A stretch of DNA of 58,263 nucleotides from Hyphomonas sp. (GCF_013823385.1 NZ_PNMA01000025.1:1-58263); one strand, 5' to 3'; counted from the first letter of the stretch, positions 34,012 to 43,399 are shown. A program made the numbers and translations. Notes: generated from the sequence alone by a model not told the origin.

Positions 34012-35385
34012 ATGCGCGTTCCGCGAGTGATCGGGGCCATCCGCAAGCTTCTTGCGGTTGCCTCTCTGCATGCCCATCGCTTCATGCGCCGGTTTCATCC
34101 GGCAAAGCTCATTTTTGCCGGCTATGCGTTCTACATGACGCTCGGCTGGGCGCTCCTGTGCCTGCCTGTCTCGCAGGCCGCCAGCGTAGCGCCGCTGGAT
34201 AACCTCTTCACCGCCGTCTCTGCCGTATCCACCACGGGCCTTGTCACGGTTGACCCCGGAACCTCTTATTCATTCTTCGGAGAATTGGTGATCCTTCTGC
34301 TGATTCAGGCGGGCGGGATCGGGTATATGACGCTCGGCTCCTTCGTCATGATGGCCACGGCCCAGCATCTTTCGCCGCTCCGCGAACGGCTCGCCCGCAC
34401 GGCCTTCACCCTGCCCGAAGATGTCAGTGTCGGGAGCTTCATACGTACGGTTGTCCTGTATACGCTGATTGTGGAAATCGCCGGCGCAGCCTTGCTGTAT
34501 ATCCAGTTCTCGGGCAGCGGCGTGGAGAACCCCGTATGGAGTTCGATTTTCCATTCCGTGTCGGCTTTCTGCACGGCGGGCTTCAGCCTGAATGCCAACA
34601 GCCTGGAGAGTTTTCGCGGAGATGTGTGGGTGAACGCCACCATTTCGGCGTTGGCGATCCTTGGCGCCATGGGCTTTCTCATTGCCTGGGATGCGTGGCG
34701 GGGCCTGACACGCCGCAGCTTTGTGCTGAGCTTTACCAGCAAGGTCATCCTGAAGCTGACCGGCGCCTTTCTGCTGGTGGGCACGGCCATCCTCTTTGTA
34801 ACCGAACCGGGGATCGTTGAGCTTCCCGCCGGGGAACGCCTTCTGGCATCTTTCTTCCAGACGATGACGGCAACCACAACGGTGGGCTTCAACACTCATC
34901 CGATCAGTACGCTGACACCCGCCATTGTCGTGTTGCTTTTCTTCCTGATGGCTATTGGGGCTTCGCCTTCCGGCACCGGTGGCGGCCTCAAGACGACAAC
35001 CTTTGCAGCGATGATCGGGCTCGTCCGGTCCACCGTGCGCCGGCGCCGGGAGATCACCTTCTTCAACCGCGCCATCTCGCCTGTGCGGCTGCAGCTGGCG
35101 ATGGCCTCATCGGCCTACTTCGTGATGCTGATGACGCCCGCAGTCTTCATTCTCTGCCTCACAGAGCCGGGCAAGGATTTTCAGGCTTTGCTGTTTGAAG
35201 CCTTTTCCGCCATCGGAACGGTCGGCCTGTCCATGGGCGTTACCGGCACGCTGAGCGAGATGGGGAAGCTGATGATCATCCTGCTGATGTTTGCGGGGCG
35301 CGTTGGAATTCTCACCTTCGGCATCGCGCTTGCCTCGAAGGATGAGGGGCCCGAAGAGCGGCGGCAGGAGGATCTTCTTGTCTGA
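34012..35385 (+). CDS. Potassium uptake protein TrkH/KtrB family
   Basis: A 457-residue membrane transporter with four pore-helix repeats. The K+-filter glycines are in VSTTGLVT, FCTAGFSL, TTTVGFNT and GTVGLSMG. Hydrophobic spans occur throughout (for example LVILLLIQAGGIGYMTLGSF and ALAILGAMGFLIAWDAW). The length is nearer to KtrB than to TrkH. The cytoplasmic KtrA/TrkA partner is not in the window. The convergent zincin gene starts its stop codon only six bases away. Confidence 0.93.
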   Translation: MRVPRVIGAIRKLLAVASLHAHRFMRRFHPAKLIFAGYAFYMTLGWALLCLPVSQAASVAPLDNLFTAVSAVSTTGLVTVDPGTSYSFFGELVILLLIQAGGIGYMTLGSFVMMATAQHLSPLRERLARTAFTLPEDVSVGSFIRTVVLYTLIVEIAGAALLYIQFSGSGVENPVWSSIFHSVSAFCTAGFSLNANSLESFRGDVWVNATISALAILGAMGFLIAWDAWRGLTRRSFVLSFTSKVILKLTGAFLLVGTAILFVTEPGIVELPAGERLLASFFQTMTATTTVGFNTHPISTLTPAIVVLLFFLMAIGASPSGTGGGLKTTTFAAMIGLVRSTVRRRREITFFNRAISPVRLQLAMASSAYFVMLMTPAVFILCLTEPGKDFQALLFEAFSAIGTVGLSMGVTGTLSEMGKLMIILLMFAGRVGILTFGIALASKDEGPEERRQEDLLV

Positions 35386-35391
35386 TCCGGC

Positions 35392-35796
35392 CTAATCATC
35401 TTCCTCGAGCTTGGCGTCCATTTCTTCGTCGGACCAGCCGAAATGGTGGCCAAGCTCATGGATGAACACATGAGTTACCAGCTCCTCGACCGTCACATCC
35501 CCGCGCGCCGCCCATTCGAACAGGATTGGCAGGCGGTAGAGATAGACAAGCGGTCTGTATTCGGAGGGGTTGGTGACGCTTTCGATGGTGAGCGGGACGC
35601 CGGCATAGAGGCCGGTCAGTTCCAGCGCGTCTTCGATGCCCATCTCGTCAAGCGTTTCGTCCTCGGCATAATCCATCACGATGATGCGGACATCGCCGGC
35701 GGCCTTGCGCATGAAGTCTGGCAGGTCGGCGAAGCATTTCTCCGCCGTCAGATACATCTCGTCCAGGCTGGGCGCGATGGCGGTCAGCGCGCTCAT
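35392..35796 (-). CDS. Zincin-like metallopeptidase family protein (PF06262 type)
   Basis: A 134-residue protein with the zinc motif HELGHHFG in the family-specific [20 protein letters not shown], and [20 protein letters not shown] before it. The family is widespread in alphaproteobacteria and actinobacteria and its substrates are unknown. It is translated after the YbjQ-like gene through an ATGA overlap. The acidic end (DAKLEEDD) is complete. Confidence 0.88.
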   Translation of the reverse strand: MSALTAIAPSLDEMYLTAEKCFADLPDFMRKAAGDVRIIVMDYAEDETLDEMGIEDALELTGLYAGVPLTIESVTNPSEYRPLVYLYRLPILFEWAARGDVTVEELVTHVFIHELGHHFGWSDEEMDAKLEEDD

Positions 35797-36113
35797 GTCA
35801 GCGTCACGGCCGTGCCGGATACCGCCACCATCATCATCGAGCCGCCCTGGCCGATGACGCTGTAATCGAACTTCACGCCCACGATGGCGTGCGCGCCGAG
35901 GCGGGTTGCCTCTTCGATCATCTCGGCCAGCGCGCCGTCGCGCGTTTCGCGCAGGGTGCTCTCATAGGCGTTCGACCGCCCGCCGACGAGATTGGTAAAG
36001 CCCGCCAGAATATCCTTGCCGAGATGCGCGCCGATCACGACCTCCCCGCACACGATGCCCTTATACTCCCGGATATCCCGGCCCTGAACAGTGTGTGTGG
36101 TGGTGAGGATCAT
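35793..36113 (-). CDS. YbjQ/UPF0145 family protein
   Basis: A 106-residue member of the YbjQ (DUF74) family: [60 protein letters not shown] and [21 protein letters not shown] core are all recognisable. The family forms a pentameric beta barrel of unknown role. GGAGAG stands twelve bases before the start. It sits between the mutase subunit gene and the zincin gene on the same strand. Confidence 0.92.
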   Translation of the reverse strand: MILTTTHTVQGRDIREYKGIVCGEVVIGAHLGKDILAGFTNLVGGRSNAYESTLRETRDGALAEMIEEATRLGAHAIVGVKFDYSVIGQGGSMMMVAVSGTAVTLT

Positions 36114-36133
36114 GACTGTCTCTCCGTAGATGG

Positions 36134-38296
36134 CTACTCCGCCGCCGTCCGCGCCGGATCGTCCGTACCCAGCAGAAGCTCCAGCATCCGGATGGCACTG
36201 TCGGCAATGACGGTGCCCGGAGGGAAGATCGCAGAGGCGCCCGCTGCCCGCAAGGCATCGAAATCCTGCGGCGGGATCACGCCGCCCACGATGATCTGGG
36301 CGTTGGCCGCGCCTTCATTGCCGAGCGCGCGTTTGAGCTCCGGCACCAGCGTCAGGTGGCCTGCGGCAAGAGACGAGGCCGCCACGATGTCCACCCCGGC
36401 CTTGCGGGCGTCGCGCGCGGCTTCTTCCGGTGTCTGGAAGAGGGGGCCGATCTCGACGTCCCAGCCAAGGTCCATCAGCGCAGAGGCGACAACCTTCTGT
36501 CCACGGTCATGTCCGTCCTGGCCCATCTTGGCGATGTAGATCTTCGGCTTGCGGCCGGTCTTCTTCATGAACGCTTGAGCGAGGCTTTCGGCTTCATTCG
36601 CCTTGTCGGTGCCCTTCACACCGCTGCCATAGACGCCCTTGATGGAGCGGATGACGGCCTGGTGGCGGCCCTGGCTGCGCTCGACCGCTTCGGAAATCTC
36701 GCCCACGGTCGCCTTGGCGCGGGCGGCATCCACGGCAAGGGCGAGCAGGTTGCCCTTCGTGCCGGCGGCGGCTTCGGCAATGGCGTCGAGCTTGGCGGTG
36801 ACTTCGGCTTCGTTGCGCTCAGATTTGAGGCGCGCGAGCTTTTCAAGCTGCATCCGGCGCACGGCGGCGTTGTCAACCTTCAGGACGGGCACGTCTTCGT
36901 CCTCGTCCAGCAGGAACTTGTTGACGCCCACCACGGTCTGCGTGCCGCTGTCGATACGCGCCTGGGTATTGGCGGCGGCTTCTTCGATGCGGAGTTTCGG
37001 CAGGCCTTCCTCGATGGCTTTCGCCATGCCGCCCATCGCTTCGACTTCCTCGATATGCTTGAGGGCCTTGGCGGCGAGATCATGCGTCAGGCGTTCGACA
37101 TAATAGCTGCCGCCGAACAGGTCGATCGACTGGCAGGCGCCGGCCTCCTGCTGGAGCAGGATCTGCGTGTTGCGCGCGATGCGGGCGGAGAAGTCCGTCG
37201 GCAGGGCGAGGGCTTCGTCGAAACTGTTGGTGTGCAGGCTCTGGGTCTGTCCGCCGGAAGCCGCGATGGCCTCCAGGCAGGTGCGGATGACGTTGTTGTA
37301 AACGTCCTGAGCGGTAAGGCTCCAGCCGGAGGTTTGAGAGTGTGTCCGCAGGCTGAGGGATTTGTCAGACTTCGGATTGAAATTTTCTTTCACGAGCTTT
37401 GCCCAGATGAGGCGCGCGGCCCGCATCTTGGCGACTTCCATGAAAGTGTTCATGCCGATCGCCCAGAAGAAGGAAAGGCGCGGCGCGAAAGCGTCCACAT
37501 CCAGCCCGGCGGCAACACCGGCGCGGATATATTCGATGCCGTCGGCGAGCGTGTAGGCAAGTTCCAGGTCAGCCGTCGCGCCCGCTTCCTGCATGTGATA
37601 GCCGGAAATCGAGATGGAGTTGAACTTCGGCATCTTTTCCGAGGTGAAGGCGAAAATGTCGGAGATGATCCGCATTGAGGGCTTGGGTGGATAGATATAG
37701 GTGTTCCGCACCATGAACTCTTTCAGAATGTCGTTCTGAATGGTCCCGGCCAGTTTCTCCGGCGGCACGCCCTGTTCTTCGGCAGCCACGATATAGAGCG
37801 CAAGGATTGGCAGAACGGCGCCGTTCATCGTCATCGAGACCGACATCTGATCGAGCGGAATGCCGGAGAACAGCGTGCGCATGTCGAGGATGGAGTCGAT
37901 GGCAACGCCCGCCATGCCCACATCGCCGGTCACGCGCGGGTGATCGGAATCATAGCCCCGGTGGGTGGCCAGGTCGAAGGCAACCGAGAGGCCCTTCTGT
38001 CCGGCGGCCAGGTTGCGGCGATAGAAAGCGTTGGAGTCTTCGGCCGTGGAAAAGCCCGCATACTGACGGATCGTCCAGGGCTGGTTGGTATACATGGTCG
38101 GGTAGGGGCCACGGCCAAAGGGCGTGAGACCCGGATAATCATCCAGGAAGTCCAGCCCCGCGCGGTCTGCGGCGGTGTAGGCGGACTGGACCGCAATGCC
38201 TTCGGGCGTTTCCCAGGCTTCGCCGAGTTTCGGCTTGCTTGCTTTCGCGTGCGGCGTGCCAAGGTCGAGTTTGGTGAAATCGGGGAACTTGGTCAT
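36134..38296 (-). CDS. mutB: Methylmalonyl-CoA mutase large (catalytic) subunit
   Basis: A 720-residue adenosylcobalamin-dependent mutase that interconverts (R)-methylmalonyl-CoA and succinyl-CoA, the last step in using propionyl-CoA. The TIM-barrel substrate domain has [20 protein letters not shown] and [18 protein letters not shown] near the start. The B12-binding domain near residue 594 has [10 protein letters not shown], with the cobalt-binding His596, and [12 protein letters not shown] later. It overlaps the small-subunit gene (ATGA). GGGAG lies seven bases before the start. Confidence 0.96.
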   Translation of the reverse strand: MTKFPDFTKLDLGTPHAKASKPKLGEAWETPEGIAVQSAYTAADRAGLDFLDDYPGLTPFGRGPYPTMYTNQPWTIRQYAGFSTAEDSNAFYRRNLAAGQKGLSVAFDLATHRGYDSDHPRVTGDVGMAGVAIDSILDMRTLFSGIPLDQMSVSMTMNGAVLPILALYIVAAEEQGVPPEKLAGTIQNDILKEFMVRNTYIYPPKPSMRIISDIFAFTSEKMPKFNSISISGYHMQEAGATADLELAYTLADGIEYIRAGVAAGLDVDAFAPRLSFFWAIGMNTFMEVAKMRAARLIWAKLVKENFNPKSDKSLSLRTHSQTSGWSLTAQDVYNNVIRTCLEAIAASGGQTQSLHTNSFDEALALPTDFSARIARNTQILLQQEAGACQSIDLFGGSYYVERLTHDLAAKALKHIEEVEAMGGMAKAIEEGLPKLRIEEAAANTQARIDSGTQTVVGVNKFLLDEDEDVPVLKVDNAAVRRMQLEKLARLKSERNEAEVTAKLDAIAEAAAGTKGNLLALAVDAARAKATVGEISEAVERSQGRHQAVIRSIKGVYGSGVKGTDKANEAESLAQAFMKKTGRKPKIYIAKMGQDGHDRGQKVVASALMDLGWDVEIGPLFQTPEEAARDARKAGVDIVAASSLAAGHLTLVPELKRALGNEGAANAQIIVGGVIPPQDFDALRAAGASAIFPPGTVIADSAIRMLELLLGTDDPARTAAE

Positions 38297-40212
38297 TTGG
38301 AAACTCCCAGCTCGGCATGGGCAAGCTGGAGCGCGTGGAGCACGTCACAGCCTGCGAAGATGTTGAGGTCGATGCCGGGCGCTTCGGCTTTTCCGGCGAG
38401 CCAGACGCTTTGTGCGCCAGCCTTCTTCAGGGCGTCCGCAGCTTCGGCCGCGCCTGCTTCATAGGCCTTGTCTGTGCCGCAGATGACGGCGAGGCGGCAG
38501 CCCGACGCCTTGAACGCAGCGGCGAGTTCTGCAGCGTCGCGCGGTGGCACAACCGCTTCTTTCGGTGCGATGCCGCCTGCAGCCAGCATGTTGCGGGCAA
38601 AGTCCGCACGCGGGGTAAATTCGGCGAGCGCGCCAAGCGTGGCAATGAACACTTCCGGCCGCCTGGGCGCGCGGGCAGCCGCGTCGCGCAGCGTTTCAAA
38701 AGCGGCGGCGAGGCGGATGGGGGCAAGCGCTTCGGCGGTGGCATCTGCGCCCGAGGCGAGCTGCCCTTTGACCAGCGCCTTGAGGCCCGCATCGGACACG
38801 CCATCGCGGGCGCGGGGCATGTCGATTTCGGCGACCGGCGCGGCAATCTCATCGAGCAGCGGATATTCCGAAACGCCCGTCAGCGGGATCTTGCGGCGGG
38901 CGATATCCTTGGCGCGCGCCTCGCGCACCGTCTTCACGCGGGCCTGGAAGGCGCCGGAGAGGAGCGAGGCTCCATAGCCGCCTTCGCCTTCAACTTTCTG
39001 GAATTCGGCCCAGGCTGCCTCGGCAAGGTCGCCGGCCAGTGTCTCGGTGAACCAGGCCCCGCCGGTCGGGTCTGCCACGCGGCCAAGCTGGCTTTCTTCC
39101 ATGGCGATGATCTGCGTGTTGCGCGCAATGCGGCGGCCAAGTTCTTCCGGGCGGCCAAGCGCCTCATTGAAGGCGCGCGAGGTGACGATGTCTGCCCCGC
39201 CGGCGGCGCCCGCGAAGACGGCAGCGGTGACGCGCAGCATATTCGTCCACGGATCATATTTGGTCAGCATCCGCGCCGAGCTGACGCCCTGAAGGCGCAT
39301 CGGGGCGGCGGGCAGACCCAGCGCCTCCAGGCAGCGGGCCCAGAGACGGCGGGCCGCGCGCAGCTTGGCGATGCCGATGCCGTAATTTGCGTCCAGCGAA
39401 ATCGCAAAGCTCATCCGCCGGGAGAGCGCGGCAATGTCTGCTTTCCCGTCGAGGCGGCGCAGCGTGTCGATGGCCGAGGCGATCAGCGCGCCGAGTTCCT
39501 GCGCTTCGGAGCCGCCGGCTTCATGCACGCTGGTTGCGTCAATGCGGACAAGGCCTGCTTTCGGGAATTTCTCGCCCAGCGGCGCGATGATTGCGGCGAG
39601 CCGGCCGAACGCCGCGTCGAGGCCGCCCGAGAGCTTGCCGGAACGGGCAAGGGCGCCGAGCGGGTCCATGTTGAAGTCGAGGGCGAGGTCAGCCACGTTT
39701 TCCTGCTTCTCCGCCCAGAGGGCGAGCAGGGCAGAGGCGGTGACGCCCGAGGCGTTGAGATGGCAGAGCGCGACGCCGGCATAATCGGCGCGCACCCCGG
39801 CGAGGGCGGTTTCAAAGTCTTCCAGCGTGGTGATCTGAACGCCGTGCTGGCCCGTGCAGTCGAGCGCGATCTCCACCGAGGAAACGCCGCGCTCAAGGTC
39901 GCGCAGGATCTCGGCATTGGTTTCTGCTGCCGAGGGGTGGGTAAACAGCTGGCGGATGTCCCAGGGGCGCCATTTGTCGGGCGCTGCGGTCGGCCCGCGC
40001 AGATAGGGTGCCTCGCCGGGAACCCCCAGCGGGTCGGTCGCGGCGGCAAAGTCGCTTTCGCGGTAAAGCGCCTTGATGCCGATGCCGTCGGCGGTCTTGC
40101 GGGTGAGCGAGTCGGCGCTCTTGCCCTTGAGCGCCTTTTCAACGGCGCTCAGCCATTCGGCTTCGGTGGCTGCGGGGAATGCGGAACTGAAGGGGAGGAT
40201 GTCATCGGCCAT
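38293..40212 (-). CDS. mutA: Methylmalonyl-CoA mutase small (structural) subunit
   Basis: A 639-residue homologue of the mutase large subunit that forms the non-catalytic partner in the heterodimer. N-terminal homology is visible in [40 protein letters not shown] and [20 protein letters not shown]. The C-terminal B12 domain has lost the DxHxxG motif, as in known small subunits. It is the first gene of the mutA-mutB pair and is preceded by 232 bases without a gene. No cobalamin riboswitch was recognised there. Confidence 0.94.
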   Translation of the reverse strand: MADDILPFSSAFPAATEAEWLSAVEKALKGKSADSLTRKTADGIGIKALYRESDFAAATDPLGVPGEAPYLRGPTAAPDKWRPWDIRQLFTHPSAAETNAEILRDLERGVSSVEIALDCTGQHGVQITTLEDFETALAGVRADYAGVALCHLNASGVTASALLALWAEKQENVADLALDFNMDPLGALARSGKLSGGLDAAFGRLAAIIAPLGEKFPKAGLVRIDATSVHEAGGSEAQELGALIASAIDTLRRLDGKADIAALSRRMSFAISLDANYGIGIAKLRAARRLWARCLEALGLPAAPMRLQGVSSARMLTKYDPWTNMLRVTAAVFAGAAGGADIVTSRAFNEALGRPEELGRRIARNTQIIAMEESQLGRVADPTGGAWFTETLAGDLAEAAWAEFQKVEGEGGYGASLLSGAFQARVKTVREARAKDIARRKIPLTGVSEYPLLDEIAAPVAEIDMPRARDGVSDAGLKALVKGQLASGADATAEALAPIRLAAAFETLRDAAARAPRRPEVFIATLGALAEFTPRADFARNMLAAGGIAPKEAVVPPRDAAELAAAFKASGCRLAVICGTDKAYEAGAAEAADALKKAGAQSVWLAGKAEAPGIDLNIFAGCDVLHALQLAHAELGVSK

Positions 40213-40406
40213 GCTGCCGGTTTAGGGCAATCCGGGCTGGCTTGTGAACTGCTTCCTTAAGGGTATGTGACGTTCATTCCTGCATGGGCCTTCTGCATTG
40301 CAGCAGGCGGCGGAAAAGCGCCCGCCGCCGCTGCCGATTTCCACAGGCCGGCAGGGTCAGCTTTGCCGATTGTAATGTTTGAGGGCTTGACCCTCGGCCC
40401 ACAAGA

Positions 40407-40427
40407 TGCAAATGAGAATTAGTCGCA
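40407..40427 (+). promoter_or_regulatory. Candidate Fur box
   Basis: TGCAAATGAGAATTAGTCGC with its final A is an imperfect palindrome (TGC...GCA ends) containing AATGAGAAT, the classic Fur half-site core. TTGACC at 40387 with a 17-base spacer would put a -10 hexamer inside the box, so Fur binding would block it. It is 18 bases ahead of a small ORF with GGAGA. A short GAGGG-CTTGA-CCCTC hairpin lies just upstream at 40381-40395. Confidence 0.5.
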
Positions 40428-40444
40428 AGACGGAGACCGAGACC

Positions 40445-40666
40445 ATGCTCAAGGCTTTGCCATCCCACCGCGCCTCCAGCGTTTCCTCCCATGCCGAGGT
40501 GCCTCTGGCACAGCCTTGCGGCGAGCCCGCAAATGATCATGGTCCCGGTCTCTTTCTCGACGGCCTGATCGCCAATGGCGATCCGGGCGACCTGATTTCC
40601 CTCCTGCACCGGCAGGCGGCCTGGCGGGGCCTCCTGTCGCACGGCCACCCACCCTCTCACGGGTAG
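40445..40666 (+). CDS. Small hypothetical protein behind a Fur-like box
   Basis: A 73-residue reading frame starting at the ATG at 40445, eight bases after GGAGA. The protein (begins MLKALPSHRASSVSSHAEVP and contains GLFLDGLIANGDPGDLISLL) has no signal peptide, membrane span or recognised domain, and ends in a His/Pro-rich SHGHPPSHG. It does not look like HemP or Bfd. Support comes from the ribosome site and the Fur-like box. The transcript could equally be a non-coding iron-responsive RNA. Composition gives no decisive sign of coding. Confidence 0.4.
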   Translation: MLKALPSHRASSVSSHAEVPLAQPCGEPANDHGPGLFLDGLIANGDPGDLISLLHRQAAWRGLLSHGHPPSHG

Positions 40667-40943
40667 CCAGACTTCCGCGTAGTTCTGCGGGTGGATGTCT
40701 GCTTTCGTCGCTGACAGCATATCCACACCCTTCCGGTGCGTGGGAAGGGGCAGGCTCCGGTGCGGGCAGGGAAACTCAGGTCTGCTCCTTTTTGTATCTG
40801 TAGAGCTGCTGAGCTCCGCCTTGACCACTCCTGACCTGAAAGGGCCGGGGGTGGCTTTTTGTCAGGGGCCGGCGAGAACGAGGGCCTGCGAATCGCAAAC
40901 GCCCTGAATGATCGTTAAGCTGAGTGCGCCAAACGCATGTGAT
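40667..40943. other. Gene-poor stretch
   Basis: No convincing gene on either strand. An imperfect long hairpin is formed by GGGTGGATGTCTGC near 40690 and AGCATATCCACACCC near 40716. Another is formed by CTGAC at 40830 and GTCAG at 40861, with AAAGGGCC/GGCTTTTT inside, a weak terminator candidate for a plus-strand transcript. The stretch could end an RNA starting at the Fur-like box. Nothing else is seen. Confidence 0.4.
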
Positions 40944-40981
40944 TTGACGGGGCGAGGGGCGTTCATATATCGGAATGATAT
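40944..40981 (+). promoter_or_regulatory. Candidate promoter and operator of the nitronate monooxygenase gene
   Basis: TTGACG (40944-40949) and TATATC (40966-40971) are spaced by 16 bases. ATATC-N5-GATAT (40967-40981) is an inverted repeat overlapping the -10, a likely repressor site. The leader would be about 135 bases before the start at 41115. Confidence 0.5.
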
Positions 40982-41114
40982 CGTGTTCTGCGCGGAGGGC
41001 CCGGATTTAGCAGCCGGAAAACAAGGCTCTGTCCGGCTTCCTCAAGGTCATGCTTGCCGCACCTCGCCGTCCATATAAGTTCCTCCGCAGAACCATTCTG
41101 GGAGAGAACAGCCG

Positions 41115-42113
41115 ATGTCCGTGCCGCCTATTTTCAACAAGATGCGCCTGCCGGTGATCGCATCGCCGCTTTTCATCATTTCCGGTCCGGAGCTGGTCAT
41201 CGCCCAGTGCAAGGCCGGCATTGTCGGCAGCTTCCCGGCGCTGAACGCCCGGCCCGGCCCGGTTCTGCATGAGTGGCTGGACAAGATCACCAACGAGCTG
41301 GGCGAACACAACGTCAAGCATCCGGACCGTCCGGCCGCGCCCTTTGCGGTCAACCAGATCGTCCACAAGACCAACAACCGCCTCGACCACGACATGGAAG
41401 CCTGCGTGAAGTACAAGGTGCCCTTTGTGATCACGTCTCTGGGCGCGCGGCAGGATGTGAATGATGCCATCCATTCGTATGGCGGCATCGTCATGCATGA
41501 CGTGATCGATACCTGGTTTGCGAAGAAGGCGCTGGAGAAGGGCGCTGACGGCCTGATCGCCGTGTGCACCGGCGCAGGCGGGCATGCCGGGCGCCTCTCG
41601 CCGTTTGCGCTGATCCAGGAAATCCGGGAATTCTTTGATGGCCCGCTGGCGCTGTCTGGCTCCATTGCCAATGGCGGGGCGATTGCGGCTGCGCTCGCAA
41701 TGGGGGCGGATTTTGCCTATATGGGCTCGGCCTTCATCGCCTGCGACGAAGCCAATGCCGTGGATGGCTACAAGGATGCCATCGTCAATTACGGCGCCGA
41801 AGACATTGTTTATTCAAACCTTTTCACCGGCGTTCATGGCAACTACCTGCGCCCCTCCATCGTGGCGGCGGGGCTGGACCCGGACAATCTGCCCGAAAGC
41901 GACCCCTCCAAGATGAACTTCGGTTCCGGCGGCAATACCGAGGCCAAGGCCTGGAAGGACATCTGGGGCTGCGGCCAGGGCATTGGCGCGGTGAAAAAGC
42001 GTGGTCCTGTAAGCGAATATGTCGATCAGCTGGAGCGCGAGTATAATGACGCCCGCGCGGCGCTGGCCAAGGGGCTTGCCTTCTCGCGCACCTCGCCGGT
42101 GCCTGCCGAGTAA
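41115..42113 (+). CDS. Nitronate monooxygenase (2-nitropropane dioxygenase family)
   Basis: A 332-residue FMN-dependent TIM-barrel enzyme that oxidises nitronates such as propionate-3-nitronate. Family features are LPVIASPLFIISGPELVIAQ at the start, CKAGIVGSFPALNARP, VTGAGGHAGRLSP-type loop (CTGAGGHAGRLSPFAL) and GPLALSGSIANGGAIAAALA followed by MGADFAYMGSAFIACDEA. GGGAGAG precedes the start by eight bases. It is monocistronic, with a strong terminator at 42141. Confidence 0.93.
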   Translation: MSVPPIFNKMRLPVIASPLFIISGPELVIAQCKAGIVGSFPALNARPGPVLHEWLDKITNELGEHNVKHPDRPAAPFAVNQIVHKTNNRLDHDMEACVKYKVPFVITSLGARQDVNDAIHSYGGIVMHDVIDTWFAKKALEKGADGLIAVCTGAGGHAGRLSPFALIQEIREFFDGPLALSGSIANGGAIAAALAMGADFAYMGSAFIACDEANAVDGYKDAIVNYGAEDIVYSNLFTGVHGNYLRPSIVAAGLDPDNLPESDPSKMNFGSGGNTEAKAWKDIWGCGQGIGAVKKRGPVSEYVDQLEREYNDARAALAKGLAFSRTSPVPAE

Positions 42114-42140
42114 ACCGCGCTTCCTTTTCCGCAAACAGCA

Positions 42141-42168
42141 ACGCCCTGTCATCCCCATGACAGGGCGT
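42141..42168 (+). terminator. Rho-independent terminator of the nitronate monooxygenase gene
   Basis: ACGCCCTGTCAT and ATGACAGGGCGT form a perfect 12-base stem around a CCCC loop, followed four bases later by TTTTT. Confidence 0.9.
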
Positions 42169-42175
42169 GACTTTT

Positions 42176-42244
42176 TGAGGACAATTCCGGACAGCCAGGT
42201 GACAGGTCCGGACACTTCCGGACAAATCCGGACAGTTTCGGACA
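42176..42244. repeat. Iterated TCCGGACA array with 10-base period
   Basis: TCCGGACA occurs at 42186, 42207, 42217 and 42227, and TTCGGACA at 42237. Degenerate copies are TGAGGACA at 42176 and AGGTGACA at 42197. Four copies are exactly ten bases apart and the others keep the phase within one base, so all face the same side of the helix. The array follows the preceding terminator and ends about 125 bases before the M15 peptidase gene, where an operator or upstream activating sequence would be expected. No gene spans it convincingly. Confidence 0.85.
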
Positions 42245-42370
42245 AGGTTTGCGGCGCGCCGCGCGGGCGGGGTACAGCGCCGGCCCTGTCCCGCACGCTT
42301 CCTGTTGTGGCTGCTGGAAATCGGCCCCTTCCAATTCGCCGGGGTCAGGCGCGGGGGCACACTTCGCCCC

Positions 42371-42784
42371 ATGCTTTACTCATCTTACAGAGACGTTTCG
42401 CGCGCCAACTGGCGCTGGCCCCACTTCAGACCCGATGAGCTTGCCTGCCGGTGTGGCGGGCGCGGCTGCCGGGGCGCTTACTGGCATGATGCCGATTTCC
42501 TCGACGCGCTGGAAGCCCTGCGCGCCGAAATGGGCCGTCCCATCAAGATCAATTCGGGCCATCGCTGCGCCATCTGGAACGCCGTGGTTGGCGGCGTGCC
42601 GAATTCCCAGCACCGGCGCATCGCGGTGGACATTGCCTTCCAGAAGCATGACCGGCGCGCGATGGTGGCGGCCGCTGAGCGCCTCGGCTTCACCGGCATC
42701 GGTATCGCCAAATCCTTCCTGCATCTGGACCGGCGGGAGACCCCGGCGCGCTGGACCTATCCGGGGGCGGAGGACTTCTCATGA
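42371..42784 (+). CDS. GTA-type endolysin, M15 peptidase
   Basis: A 137-residue peptidase_M15_3 protein starting at the ATG at 42371 (MLYSSYRDVSRANWRWPHFR). Landmarks are FRPDELACRCGGRGCRG at the N-terminus, KINSGHRCAIWNAVVGG (first zinc His region), NSQHRRIAVDIAF (His and Asp ligands) and FLHLDRRETP (last His). It cleaves peptide cross-links of murein. The next gene overlaps by ATGA and encodes a GTA holin; the same pairing forms the RcGTA lysis cassette, which lies away from the structural genes there too. The His-Asp spacing is one residue shorter than the textbook SxHxxGxAxD. Confidence 0.88.
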   Translation: MLYSSYRDVSRANWRWPHFRPDELACRCGGRGCRGAYWHDADFLDALEALRAEMGRPIKINSGHRCAIWNAVVGGVPNSQHRRIAVDIAFQKHDRRAMVAAAERLGFTGIGIAKSFLHLDRRETPARWTYPGAEDFS

Positions 42785-43242
42785 GCGACATTATCGGACT
42801 GGCGGCCAGCGCGGCCGGCGGCGGCGCCTTCGGCCTGATCGGCACGGTGATCGGCCGCGTGGCGGGCCTGATCGAGCGGCGGCAGGACAACACCCAGGAA
42901 CGCGCCCGCTGGGCCCATGACGCGGCGATGCAGGCAGCGCGGATGCGCGAGATGGCGGTAGCGACCGAAGCGCAGATCAAGCTCGCCGATGCGGCCGGCG
43001 CCTGGCGCGGCCTCGCCGCATCGATGGAGGCCGAAGCGAGCATCGGCGACAGCTATCGCTGGGTGAACGCCGTGCGCGCGCTGACCCGGCCTTTGCTGAC
43101 GCTGTTGCTCTGGGTCATCACCGGCCTCGTCTATCTCGGCGCCAGCGCCGAAGCGCGCGTCGGGATTGTGGAAACCGCGACCTTTGCAGCGACCGCCGCC
43201 ACGCTCTGGTGGTTTGGGGATAGGGGGCAGAAGGGACGGTGA
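42781..43242 (+). CDS. GTA-type three-TM holin
   Basis: A 153-residue protein matching the holin-of-3TMs family used for gene transfer release. The N-terminal hydrophobic glycine-rich span (IIGLAASAAGGGAFGLIGTV) leads into an amphipathic region (RRQDNTQERARWAHDAAMQA and RMREMAVATEAQIKLADAAG). Two further spans follow (LTRPLLTLLLWVITGLVYLG and ETATFAATAATLWWFG). It opens the inner membrane for the M15 endolysin. With that gene it forms a two-gene lysis operon behind the TCCGGACA array, about 27 kb from the GTA structural cluster in this window. Confidence 0.85.
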   Translation: MSDIIGLAASAAGGGAFGLIGTVIGRVAGLIERRQDNTQERARWAHDAAMQAARMREMAVATEAQIKLADAAGAWRGLAASMEAEASIGDSYRWVNAVRALTRPLLTLLLWVITGLVYLGASAEARVGIVETATFAATAATLWWFGDRGQKGR

Positions 43243-43259
43243 GGGGCGCTTCTTCTCAG

Positions 43260-43360
43260 CCGTCATCCCGGTTTCGCCGCAGGCGAAGACCGGGAGCCAG
43301 AGAGGATGCGTTGCGAAGGCTAGGTCCCGGACATTTGCTGCGCAAATTCCGGGATGACGG
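43260..43360. repeat. Palindromic repeat, family B
   Basis: CCGTCATCCCGG (43260-43271) and CCGGGATGACGG (43349-43360) are perfect 12-base inverted ends. Inside each end is a small hairpin: TTCGCC-GCA-GGCGAA and ATTTGC-TGC-GCAAAT. The layout is typical of small non-autonomous palindromic elements. Confidence 0.8.
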
Positions 43361-43399
43361 GGGGGAGGGGTTTGGGTTTCTTCCACGCTCTTCGTTCTG

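Noticed and set aside
38317-40260. 647-codon plus frame across mutA
   Set aside because: Antisense to a conserved mutase subunit coupled to mutB.
40213-40444. Cobalamin riboswitch upstream of mutA
   Set aside because: No B12-box (GCCACTG) or conserved core was found on the minus strand.
40274-40720. Minus frame starting at 40720 with KADIHPQNYAEV, like the start of ribosomal protein L31
   Set aside because: Similarity stops after about twelve residues, with an extra residue inside, and the rest has no L31 pattern or zinc cysteines.
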